Shown here: one piece after another, positions 57,845-64,000 of the stretch
How the letters are laid out: the number at the start of each line of letters is the position of its first letter
How positions within the stretch are numbered: position 1 is the first letter of the stretch
Made by a program: the position numbers and the translations under genes
DNA from: Duganella rivi
GTDB lineage: Bacteria > Pseudomonadota > Gammaproteobacteria > Burkholderiales > Burkholderiaceae_D
Assembly: GCF_009857435.1 (NCBI RefSeq)
Contig: NZ_WWCK01000001.1
Span: forward strand, 682,001 to 746,000
Reading direction: 5' to 3'
DNA: 64,000 bases
The notes under the pieces: generated by a model
The model's input: the letters and a program-made list of their open reading frames with translations, nothing else
Told to the model about the DNA's origin: nothing
Databases searched by the model: none

Positions 57845-57874
57845 AGGGTCTGACCCCGCACGGGGTCAGACCCT
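57845..57874. repeat. Perfect 30-bp palindrome of the GGGTCTGACCCC type (REP-like)
   Basis: AGGGTCTGACCCCG (57845-57858), CA, CGGGGTCAGACCCT (57861-57874): 14-bp perfect arms with a 2-base centre. Such GGGTCTGACCCC palindromes are, from memory, widespread extragenic repeats in this bacterial group. It is outside the glpK terminator. Confidence 0.7.
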
Positions 57875-57921
57875 GGCCGCAGCGGTGTGCGGGTTGGGGT
57901 GGTGCCGCGTGCCGCCAATGC

Positions 57922-57956
57922 GAAAAACGCTCAGCACCGCCATCAGGGACGGCGCT
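57922..57956 (-). terminator. Probable glpK terminator
   Basis: Minus strand: AGCGCCGTC (57956-57948) pairs imperfectly with GATGGCGGTGCT (57944-57933), followed shortly by TTTTT (57927-57923). It starts a few bases after the glpK stop. Confidence 0.65.
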
Positions 57957-57959
57957 CTT

Positions 57960-59456
57960 TTAACCCGCAGAAGCCACTTCCCAGCCGCGCGTGCGTTCTA
58001 CGGCGCGCGACCATTTGGCGAGGAGTTCGGTGCGGCGGTCGGCGCTCATTGAGGGTTCGAAGCGGCGTTCGCAGTGCCATTGGGCGGCGATTTCTTCTTG
58101 CGTCTCCCAGAAGCCGACAGCCAGACCAGCAAGGTAGGCTGCGCCCAAGGCCGTGGTTTCGGTGACTTTAGGACGGACTACCGGCACACCCAGCAGATCG
58201 GCCTGGAATTGCATCAGGAGGTCGTTGCGGGCGGCGCCGCCGTCGGCGCGGACTTCAACCAGCGGCACAGATGCGTCTTTTTGCATGGCCGCCATCAGCT
58301 CGGCGCTTTGGTAGGCAATCGCTTCAAGCGCGGCGCGCGCGATGTGAGCGCGGGTGCTGCCTCGGCTCAATCCGAACAGCGAGCCACGCGCGTACGAGTC
58401 CCAGTGCGGCGCGCCCAAGCCGACAAAGGCCGGCACCATGAACACGCCGTCACTATCCGGCACGCTGGCCGCCAAGGCTTCCACTTCCGCCGATGACTTG
58501 ATAATCCCGAGGCCGTCGCGCAGCCACTGCACCGTGGCGCCGCCCATGAAGACGCTGCCTTCTAATAGATAATCGGTCGCGCCATCGACCCGCCAGCCAA
58601 CCGTAGTCAGCAAGCGGTTGTGCGAAGCCACCGCATGCTTACCAAGATGCATCAGCATGAAGCAGCCGGTGCCGTAGGTATTCTTGACCATGCCCGGCTG
58701 GTGGCACGCCTGCCCGAAAGTCGCAGCCTGCTGATCGCCGGCAATGCCGGCCACCGGGATCGCCGCGCCGAACAGGCTGTGGTGCGTGTTGCCCACCTCC
58801 TCGCTCGATGACACGATCTGCGGCAGCACCGCCTCCGGGATGCCGAACAGGTGCAGCAAGTCGTAATCCCAGCGCATCAGGTGGATGTTGAACAGCATGG
58901 TGCGGGAGGCGTTGCTGACGTCGGTGACGTGCTGCCCGGTCAGCTTGTAGACCAGCCAGCTATCGACGGTGCCAAACGCTAGCCCGCCCTGCTCCGCTTT
59001 CGCGCGCGCGCCGGGCACATGGTCGAGCAGCCACTTCAGCTTGGTCGCGGAAAAATAGGCATCGAGTTCCAGCCCGGAGATGTCGGTGATTTTCTTGGCT
59101 TTGCCGTCGGCGCGCAGCGCGTCGCACAGGTCGGCGGTGCGGCGGTCTTGCCAGACGATGGCCGGCGCGATCGGCTCGCCGGTCTTGCGATCCCACACCA
59201 CGGTGGTCTCGCGCTGGTTGGTCACGCCGATGGCCAGCACATTATGCGGATCGACGTGATTGTCGGCCAAGACCTTGCGGGCGACGTTGAGCTGGCTATG
59301 CCAGATATCCATCGGGTCGTGCTCGACCCAGCCGGGATGCGGGAAGTGCTGAGGAAATTCCTGCGCCGCGCTGCCACAGATCTGGCCTTGATGGTCGAAG
59401 AGGATTGCGCGCGAACTGGTCGTGCCCTGATCGAGGGCGAGTATGAATTTTTTCAT
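57960..59456 (-). CDS. glpK: Glycerol kinase
   Basis: 498 residues. FGGY-family kinase: [15 protein letters not shown] (phosphate loop) at the start, glycerol-binding [11 protein letters not shown] and [24 protein letters not shown], and the late [19 protein letters not shown]. Phosphorylates glycerol to glycerol-3-phosphate. No glpF, glpD or regulator is nearby. The ATG is only about 15 bases after the 3' end of the RNase P RNA on the same strand, so it probably depends on read-through from that promoter or on one inside the RNA gene. Confidence 0.96.
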   Translation of the reverse strand: MKKFILALDQGTTSSRAILFDHQGQICGSAAQEFPQHFPHPGWVEHDPMDIWHSQLNVARKVLADNHVDPHNVLAIGVTNQRETTVVWDRKTGEPIAPAIVWQDRRTADLCDALRADGKAKKITDISGLELDAYFSATKLKWLLDHVPGARAKAEQGGLAFGTVDSWLVYKLTGQHVTDVSNASRTMLFNIHLMRWDYDLLHLFGIPEAVLPQIVSSSEEVGNTHHSLFGAAIPVAGIAGDQQAATFGQACHQPGMVKNTYGTGCFMLMHLGKHAVASHNRLLTTVGWRVDGATDYLLEGSVFMGGATVQWLRDGLGIIKSSAEVEALAASVPDSDGVFMVPAFVGLGAPHWDSYARGSLFGLSRGSTRAHIARAALEAIAYQSAELMAAMQKDASVPLVEVRADGGAARNDLLMQFQADLLGVPVVRPKVTETTALGAAYLAGLAVGFWETQEEIAAQWHCERRFEPSMSADRRTELLAKWSRAVERTRGWEVASAG

Positions 59457-59471
59457 CTCGTGTAATTAGTT

Positions 59472-59799
59472 GAAGCAAGCCGATAGGCCGGATTTTGTTA
59501 CGGCGCAGGCGAACCTGCGCTATGACAGCCATTCCTCTAGGCGCTGGATTACTCCAGCGCTCAAGCTTCCTACCCGCACGCTCCGCGAGCAACATCATCG
59601 CGTGCCTATTTGGAATTGCACCAAGTGGAGGTTACCGCGTTTCACCGTAACTTAATACGCTCGTCTCTGTGGCCCTATTCCTCGCCTTATACCCGAAGGC
59701 TTTCGACGGACGGCCGTTAACCGTCACCCTGCTCTATGGAGTCCGGACCTTCCTCCCGTCAGGCCTTACGCACTGACCAGCGGCTGTCTGGCTTGCTTC
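59472..59799 (-). ncRNA. rnpB: RNase P RNA (class A)
   Basis: About 328 nt on the minus strand. The ends GAAGCAAGCC and GGCTTGCTTC pair as helix P1. The class A core is clear: GGAGGAAGGTCCGGACTCCA then TAGAGCAGGGTG near the 5' side, AGGAATGGCTGTCATAGC-type segment and ACAAAATCCGGCCTATCGG near the 3' end. This catalytic RNA trims the 5' ends of tRNA precursors. Confidence 0.96.
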
Positions 59800-59806
59800 A
59801 GGCGAT

Positions 59807-59812
59807 ATTGTA
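59807..59812 (-). promoter_or_regulatory. Probable -10 element of rnpB
   Basis: TACAAT on the minus strand ends seven bases before the mature 5' end of the RNase P RNA. A -35 element is not clear; TTTCAG at 19 bases is the best candidate. Confidence 0.5.
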
Positions 59813-59917
59813 CCAGCCCGGCCCTCCAAATCTGAAATTTGGTGTCGCCATTCCAAAAGCCGCCCTCCCGCCGCCGCCGTAGAATGCTCGGATAATTCAC
59901 CCACGAGGCTCACAATA

Positions 59918-61621
59918 ATGACGCAACCATCCCGCACCGGCGGCCAGATTTTGGTCGATGCCCTGAAGATCCACGGCGTAGACACCGCTTTCGGCGTACC
60001 CGGCGAAAGCTATCTGGACGTGCTCGACGCCCTGCATGATTCCGATATCCGCTTCATCATCAACCGCCAGGAAGGCGGCGCCGCGTTCATGGCCGACGCC
60101 TACGGCAAGATGACGGGCAAACCGGGCATCTGCTTCGTCACCCGCGGGCCGGGCGCCACCAATGCCTCGATCGGCGTGCACACGGCGTTCCAGGATTCCA
60201 CCCCGATGATCTTGTTCATCGGCCAGGTCGGCAGCGACTTTATCGACCGCGAAGCCTTCCAGGAAATCGACTACCGCCGCATGTACGGCCAGATGGCCAA
60301 GTGGGTCACGCAAATCGACCGCGCCGACCGCATGCCGGAATACATCGCGCGCGCCTTCCAGATCGCCACCAGCGGCCGTCCGGGCCCGGTGGTGCTGGCA
60401 CTGCCGGAAGATATGCTGACCACCAAGGCGGTGGTGGCCGATACCCGCAGCTATCAAGCGGTGCAAGCTTCGCCGTCGGCCGCGCAGATCGACACCGTGC
60501 GCAGCATGCTGGCCTCGGCCAGGAAGCCACTGGTGCTGCTCGGCGGCGGCGGCTGGAATGAACAAGCCTGCGCCGACGTGCAGCGCTTTGCCGAAGCCAA
60601 CCAGCTGCCGGTATCGTGCGCGTTCCGCTTCCAGGACTTGCTCGACAACGAACACCCTAACTACATCGGCGATGTCGGCATCGGCATCAACCCGAAACTG
60701 GCGGCGCGCGTGCGCGAGGCCGACGTGATCCTGGCTATCGGCCCGCGCCTCGGCGAGATGACCACCAGCGGCTATTCGCTGCTGGCCTCCCCGGTGCCGG
60801 CGCAGCGCCTGATCCATGTGCACGCCGACGCCGAAGAACTGGGCAGCGTCTATCAAGCGGAATTGATGATTAACAGCGGGATGCCGCAAGTCGCAGCGAT
60901 GCTGGCAGCCATGGCGCCGGTCGATGCATCGGCATGGGCCGGCAGCGTGGCGGAAGCGCGCGCGGACTACGCGGCGTGGAAGCAGCAGCCAGCCATCTTC
61001 AAGGACGGCAAGGCGCCGCTGGACTTGTGGCAGGTGGTGCAGCAGATCGACAAGATCGCGCCGCACGACACCATCATCACCAACGGCGCCGGCAACTACG
61101 CCACCTGGGCGCACCGCTTCCACAGCTACGGCGGCATGCGCACGCAATTGGCGCCGACCAGCGGTGCGATGGGCTACAGTGTGCCGGCCGGCGTGGCCGC
61201 CAAGATTATCGATCCGGCGCGCACCGTGATCACCTTTGCAGGCGACGGCGAGTACATGATGAACGGCCAGGAGCTGGCGACGGCAGTGCAGTACCAGGCG
61301 GGCGTAGTCATCATCGTGTTTAACAACGCCATGTTCGGCACCATCCGCATGCACCAGGAGCGCGAGTATCCGGGCCGCGTGTCCGGCACCACGCTGCACA
61401 ATCCTGATTTTGCGGCGCTGTCGGTGGCGTATGGCGGCAGCGGCGAGGTGGTGGTCAAGACCGAGGAGTTCGCCCCAGCACTGGAACGCGCGCTGGCTTA
61501 CACGCGCGAGAAGAATCTGCCGGCGCTGATCGAGCTGCGCTACGACGGCAACCTGATCACGCCGGGCGCGACGCTGGAGACCATCCGTAAAAACGCAGAG
61601 GCAGCCAAAGCCGGTTCATAA
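59918..61621 (+). CDS. Acetolactate-synthase-like thiamine diphosphate enzyme
   Basis: 567 residues. N-domain with catalytic Glu52 (INRQEGGAAFMADAYG), the central domain (RKPLVLLGGGGWN) and the C-terminal ThDP domain with GDGEYMMNGQELATA followed by IVFNNAMFGTIR (GDG...NN motif). The family includes acetolactate synthase, benzoylformate decarboxylase and related enzymes. There is no small regulatory subunit gene (ilvN/ilvH) beside it, so it is probably not the biosynthetic enzyme; the actual reaction is unknown. It converges with the next gene, with stops overlapping by 6 bases. Confidence 0.88.
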   Translation: MTQPSRTGGQILVDALKIHGVDTAFGVPGESYLDVLDALHDSDIRFIINRQEGGAAFMADAYGKMTGKPGICFVTRGPGATNASIGVHTAFQDSTPMILFIGQVGSDFIDREAFQEIDYRRMYGQMAKWVTQIDRADRMPEYIARAFQIATSGRPGPVVLALPEDMLTTKAVVADTRSYQAVQASPSAAQIDTVRSMLASARKPLVLLGGGGWNEQACADVQRFAEANQLPVSCAFRFQDLLDNEHPNYIGDVGIGINPKLAARVREADVILAIGPRLGEMTTSGYSLLASPVPAQRLIHVHADAEELGSVYQAELMINSGMPQVAAMLAAMAPVDASAWAGSVAEARADYAAWKQQPAIFKDGKAPLDLWQVVQQIDKIAPHDTIITNGAGNYATWAHRFHSYGGMRTQLAPTSGAMGYSVPAGVAAKIIDPARTVITFAGDGEYMMNGQELATAVQYQAGVVIIVFNNAMFGTIRMHQEREYPGRVSGTTLHNPDFAALSVAYGGSGEVVVKTEEFAPALERALAYTREKNLPALIELRYDGNLITPGATLETIRKNAEAAKAGS

Positions 61622-62149
61622 ACCGGCGGTCGTGGTGGAGCCGGTGTCGATCACCGGCTTGTCTTCTTCTTTTTCCTTCTTCACTTTCGGCGCGGGGCAG
61701 GCGCGGCAGGCGCCGGCCTTGCGGCTGAAATCCGTCACCAGCGGCAGCCGCATCGGCAGCGACTGATCCTCGCAATAGCCGCCTTCCAGCACCAGCGTCT
61801 TGCCGCCGTCGGCCAGCTTGCCGCTGATGGTGCGCTCTTCCTCGTCGGGCGGCTGCACCGTGAAATAAAACTGCTGGCCGCGCGGATCGATGGTCACGTC
61901 GCTGGCCACCACCGGCCAGCTCAAGCCGCCGGCGGTAAATTCGTACAGCACCGTATCGACTTCGGCAAAGCGTTGCAGCGTGATGCGCTGGCCGCCGAAC
62001 TCGCCGCTGTCGGCGTGGATGCACAGGTCGGAATACACCAGCATGCCGTAGCGCGGCAAGACGCCGGGCTTGGCCGCTTTCTTCGGCGCGGCAAATACGG
62101 CGCACGACGCCAGCAGGATGGCGCCGGCAAGAAAAACTCGTCGAGTCAT
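61616..62149 (-). CDS. Small exported protein of unknown function
   Basis: 177 residues with a signal peptide (MTRRVFLAGAILLASCAVFA); a LASC near the cleavage site could be a lipobox. The mature part is beta-rich (RYGMLVYSDLCIHADSGEFG, GQQFYFTVQPPDEEERTISG) with a cysteine pair in ACRACPAP and a lysine/glutamate tail. I do not recognise the family. The porin terminator precedes it on the same strand. Confidence 0.75.
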   Translation of the reverse strand: MTRRVFLAGAILLASCAVFAAPKKAAKPGVLPRYGMLVYSDLCIHADSGEFGGQRITLQRFAEVDTVLYEFTAGGLSWPVVASDVTIDPRGQQFYFTVQPPDEEERTISGKLADGGKTLVLEGGYCEDQSLPMRLPLVTDFSRKAGACRACPAPKVKKEKEEDKPVIDTGSTTTAGL

Positions 62150-62159
62150 TTTCGCTTCC

Positions 62160-62195
62160 AGAAAAGAACAACGGCTGCACGAGGCAGCCGTTGTT
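62160..62195 (-). terminator. Rho-independent terminator of the porin gene
   Basis: AACAACGGCTGC (62167-62178) and GCAGCCGTTGTT (62184-62195) form a perfect 12-bp stem with a 5-base loop; the minus strand continues CTTTTC. It lies 24 bases past the porin stop. Confidence 0.9.
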
Positions 62196-62218
62196 GATCC
62201 TAAACCTGAATAATCAGA

Positions 62219-63295
62219 TTAGAACGAGTGACGCAGGCCCAGGTTGAAGGCTTTGTCGCCCGAACCGGCTTCGCTGTTGTTACCAACGGTGTAGCCAGCG
62301 CCGTTCTTGTTCTTGATCTTAGCGTAAGCAACGTAGGTGCTGGTGCGCTTCGACAGGGCGTAGTTGTAGCCGATTGCCCACTGGTCAGCGTCACGGTTAG
62401 CAACTTCTTTGTCGTTCTTGCGGATGAACGAAGCCATGATGGTGCCAGCGGTCGATACTGGTGCGGTCAGGCCGATCAGGGCGTCGGTGCTGTCTTGCGA
62501 AGCAGCGAAGGTCAGGCCGCTGTAGGCGGTAGCCGAACCGTTCAGAGGAGCGCTGTTCAGGCCCTTGTCTTTCGAGTAGGCGCCGAACACTTTCACTACT
62601 TTGAAGTCGTAGTTAGCAGCGATCAAACCGTTGTGGCCGATGCCAGCGGTTTTCAGGGTCAGGGTGTCGTTGTTTTTGCTGTTGTAAGCAACTGCAACGT
62701 TCAGAGGACCGTTGTTGTAACCCAGCGATGCGCCCACTTGACGGGTAGCCGACGAGTCGCCAGCAACTTCACCCAGGCTGTACGAAACAGCGCCGGTGAA
62801 ACCTTGCAGGTTAGGGGTTTTGTACACGATGGCGTTCGAGTTGCGGGTCATGAAGCTGGCAACTGGGAACAGGTTTTTCGCGGTACCAGCGTAGCCCATG
62901 GCGAATGGATCACCAACGTCGCGCAGGGTCTCGTAGTACGGGGTGTACTGGCGGCCCAGGGTCAGGGTGCCGGCGGTTTTCGACGACAGACCAACGAAGG
63001 CTTCACGGTTGAACAGGGTGCTGGTGGTGTTGTCCAGGGTGCCGTCATCGACACGGGCGCCGGTTTCCAGCTTGAAGATGGCGCTCAGACCACCGCCCAG
63101 ATCTTCAGTGCCTTTGAAGCCGATACGCGATGCCGAAGCGGCGCCGCTGGTCACTTTGCTGACGTTGCCGTCTTTGCCGCCGCGCTCAGCGACGATGCCG
63201 GCGTCCAGGATGCCGTAGATGGTGACGTTCGATTGAGCGAATGCAGCGGAGCTGGTTGCTGCCAGTACGGCGATAGCGATAAGGGATTTTTTCAT
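62219..63295 (-). CDS. Gram-negative general porin (Porin_4 type)
   Basis: 358 residues. Signal peptide MKKSLIAIAVLAATSSAAFA, mature start QSNVTIYGILDAGIV as in neutral-amino-acid porins of betaproteobacteria, then SRIGFKGTEDLGGGLSAIFK and LFNREAFVGL, strand-rich body, and end LGLRHSF with the terminal Phe. Forms a 16-strand trimeric barrel for small solutes in the outer membrane. A GAAGGAAAC ribosome binding site precedes the ATG. Codon use is strongly biased, as expected for an abundant protein. Confidence 0.95.
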   Translation of the reverse strand: MKKSLIAIAVLAATSSAAFAQSNVTIYGILDAGIVAERGGKDGNVSKVTSGAASASRIGFKGTEDLGGGLSAIFKLETGARVDDGTLDNTTSTLFNREAFVGLSSKTAGTLTLGRQYTPYYETLRDVGDPFAMGYAGTAKNLFPVASFMTRNSNAIVYKTPNLQGFTGAVSYSLGEVAGDSSATRQVGASLGYNNGPLNVAVAYNSKNNDTLTLKTAGIGHNGLIAANYDFKVVKVFGAYSKDKGLNSAPLNGSATAYSGLTFAASQDSTDALIGLTAPVSTAGTIMASFIRKNDKEVANRDADQWAIGYNYALSKRTSTYVAYAKIKNKNGAGYTVGNNSEAGSGDKAFNLGLRHSF

Positions 63296-63300
63296 TACGT

Positions 63301-63953
63301 GTTTCCTTCAGTTGTGTTGCTGTAAAAATAAGCCAGTAGTACGGCGTGTTCGGTGCGTCTCGGCCTGAGCCGTTTGTGCGTGAGGGCAAACTCCCCAGCT
63401 GCCACTGTGCACCCGCTAATGGGATGCGTTCACTGTTGCGGCCGATAAATCTACGCCGGCCTTGTCGCAGCGCCCTCGTGGAGCGCCGGAGGCGGCACTA
63501 TACTGATGCTTAGAAACTTCAACAAGTGTAAAACCATTCATACTGAACAGCGAACATTCTTGTCGTTTTTCCAAAGCAAGAGCATTTTACCGCATCGCAA
63601 TATTTCCTGCCGAGCAAGCGAAACGGGCCGGGATTTCCGCACGAGGAACACGGTGGTTGTACCACTGCTCTTCGGACTAAGTAAAAATAGCCACTTTGCT
63701 ATTTCTGACGCTATTTTATACTGAACGCCCCGCACGATTGCCTCTACCAAATGGTAATAAGCTAACAACCCCGGAGTTTGTTCGGCGGCTTTATCCCGCA
63801 AAATGGCCCCGAAACCAACTTTGCTCCTAGTATTACAGCTTTAGTTGTGAAGTAAATTTTGTCAAAACAGCAGTAAGTTGCATCAGGTTACCGATTTGTA
63901 AGAAATTGCTACCTGTTGTATTGGAGCCACAAAATAGTGCAAGCACTTGCGTT
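63301..63953. other. Porin upstream region, no supported gene
   Basis: About 650 bases without a credible gene; open frames of 72 and 87 codons near 63,506-63,801 overlap each other and show no domain or start signal. The stretch holds repeated GCTATTT (63698-63704 and 63710-63717) and an inverted AAAATAGC (63684-63691), possibly regulatory, and becomes AT-rich toward the right edge. Confidence 0.6.
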
Positions 63954-63955
63954 TT

Positions 63956-63972
63956 TGCACCATTTCAGTGCG
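63956..63972 (+). promoter_or_regulatory. NtrC-binding-site-like sequence
   Basis: TGCACCATTTCAGTGCG is 17 bases long and close to the NtrC consensus TGCACC-N5-GGTGCA. A second candidate, AGTGCAAGCACTTGCG (63937-63952), lies 3 bases upstream. Sites of this kind precede glnA and other nitrogen genes; the target would be outside the window. Confidence 0.5.
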
Positions 63973-64000
63973 GATTCGAGCGAACGTTCGTTGCTTGTTA

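Noticed and set aside
57845..57874. Palindrome as the glpK terminator
   Set aside because: It lies beyond a better hairpin with a T-run (57922-57956) and itself has no T-run on the minus strand.
63506..63801. Open frames of 72 and 87 codons upstream of the porin
   Set aside because: Mutually overlapping, low-complexity and without start signals; the region looks regulatory.

Overview
The window reads as the chromosome of a high-GC betaproteobacterium of the Oxalobacteraceae type (Massilia, Duganella, Rugamonas or a relative). This rests on the overall gene order (pilB-pilC-pilD-coaE-zapD-yacG, nudix-ATPase-argJ, secA, lpxC, complete dcw cluster), on the protein sequences themselves, and on a typical neutral-amino-acid porin. 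I could run no database search, so the genus is an inference.

Layout. 1-4316: the 3' part of an OsmC-YcaO fusion gene, a truncated Abi_2/HEPN gene behind a strong hairpin, and a CorC/HlyC-type membrane protein. 4448-12317: type IV pilus genes pilB and pilC, then an isochorismatase-type hydrolase and a tail-to-tail two-component pair that interrupt the usual order, then pilD, coaE, zapD and the small yacG. 12323-16758: an anti-sigma/ECF sigma pair and a DUF3455 lipoprotein, then nudix, DUF815 ATPase and argJ. 17038-25668: accessory block with a porin / phosphate-binding-like protein / histidine kinase operon, an esterase plus family 3 glycosidase pair under a LacI-type palindrome, and an orphan GAF kinase. 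25755-30147: secA, a DUF721 gene and lpxC.

30171-39944: accessory region between lpxC and ftsZ. It holds an EamA transporter with a probable CTG start, a MazEF-type toxin-antitoxin pair, a low-GC array of four same-strand genes of which two resemble immunity-type families, a regulator/methyltransferase divergent pair, a RelE/ParE pair, a PHB-depolymerase-like esterase, a two-component system and a peroxiredoxin. 40028-57161: the complete division and cell wall cluster on the minus strand, transcribed mraZ-rsmH-ftsL-ftsI-murE-murF-mraY-murD-ftsW-murG-murC-ddl-ftsQ-ftsA-ftsZ, with start/stop overlaps at most junctions. A promoter and four 10-bp-spaced MraZ boxes precede mraZ. 57315-64000: an AT-richer gap, glpK, the RNase P RNA, a thiamine-diphosphate enzyme, a small exported protein, a major porin, and a 700-base regulatory gap ending in an NtrC-like site.

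The most notable observations are: (1) the array at about 31,870-34,190, where each of four unrelated small genes is separated by a related motif around GCTTTTGGCCG; (2) a roughly 250-bp tract inside rsmH with foreign codon usage, suggesting gene conversion into an essential gene; (3) the hairpin directly upstream of a HEPN (RX4H) Abi remnant; (4) a long hairpin in the ftsA-ftsZ gap; (5) glpK starting about 15 nt after the RNase P RNA; (6) a porin/binding protein/kinase operon with no response regulator. No tRNA, rRNA, CRISPR array, insertion sequence or prophage was recognised.
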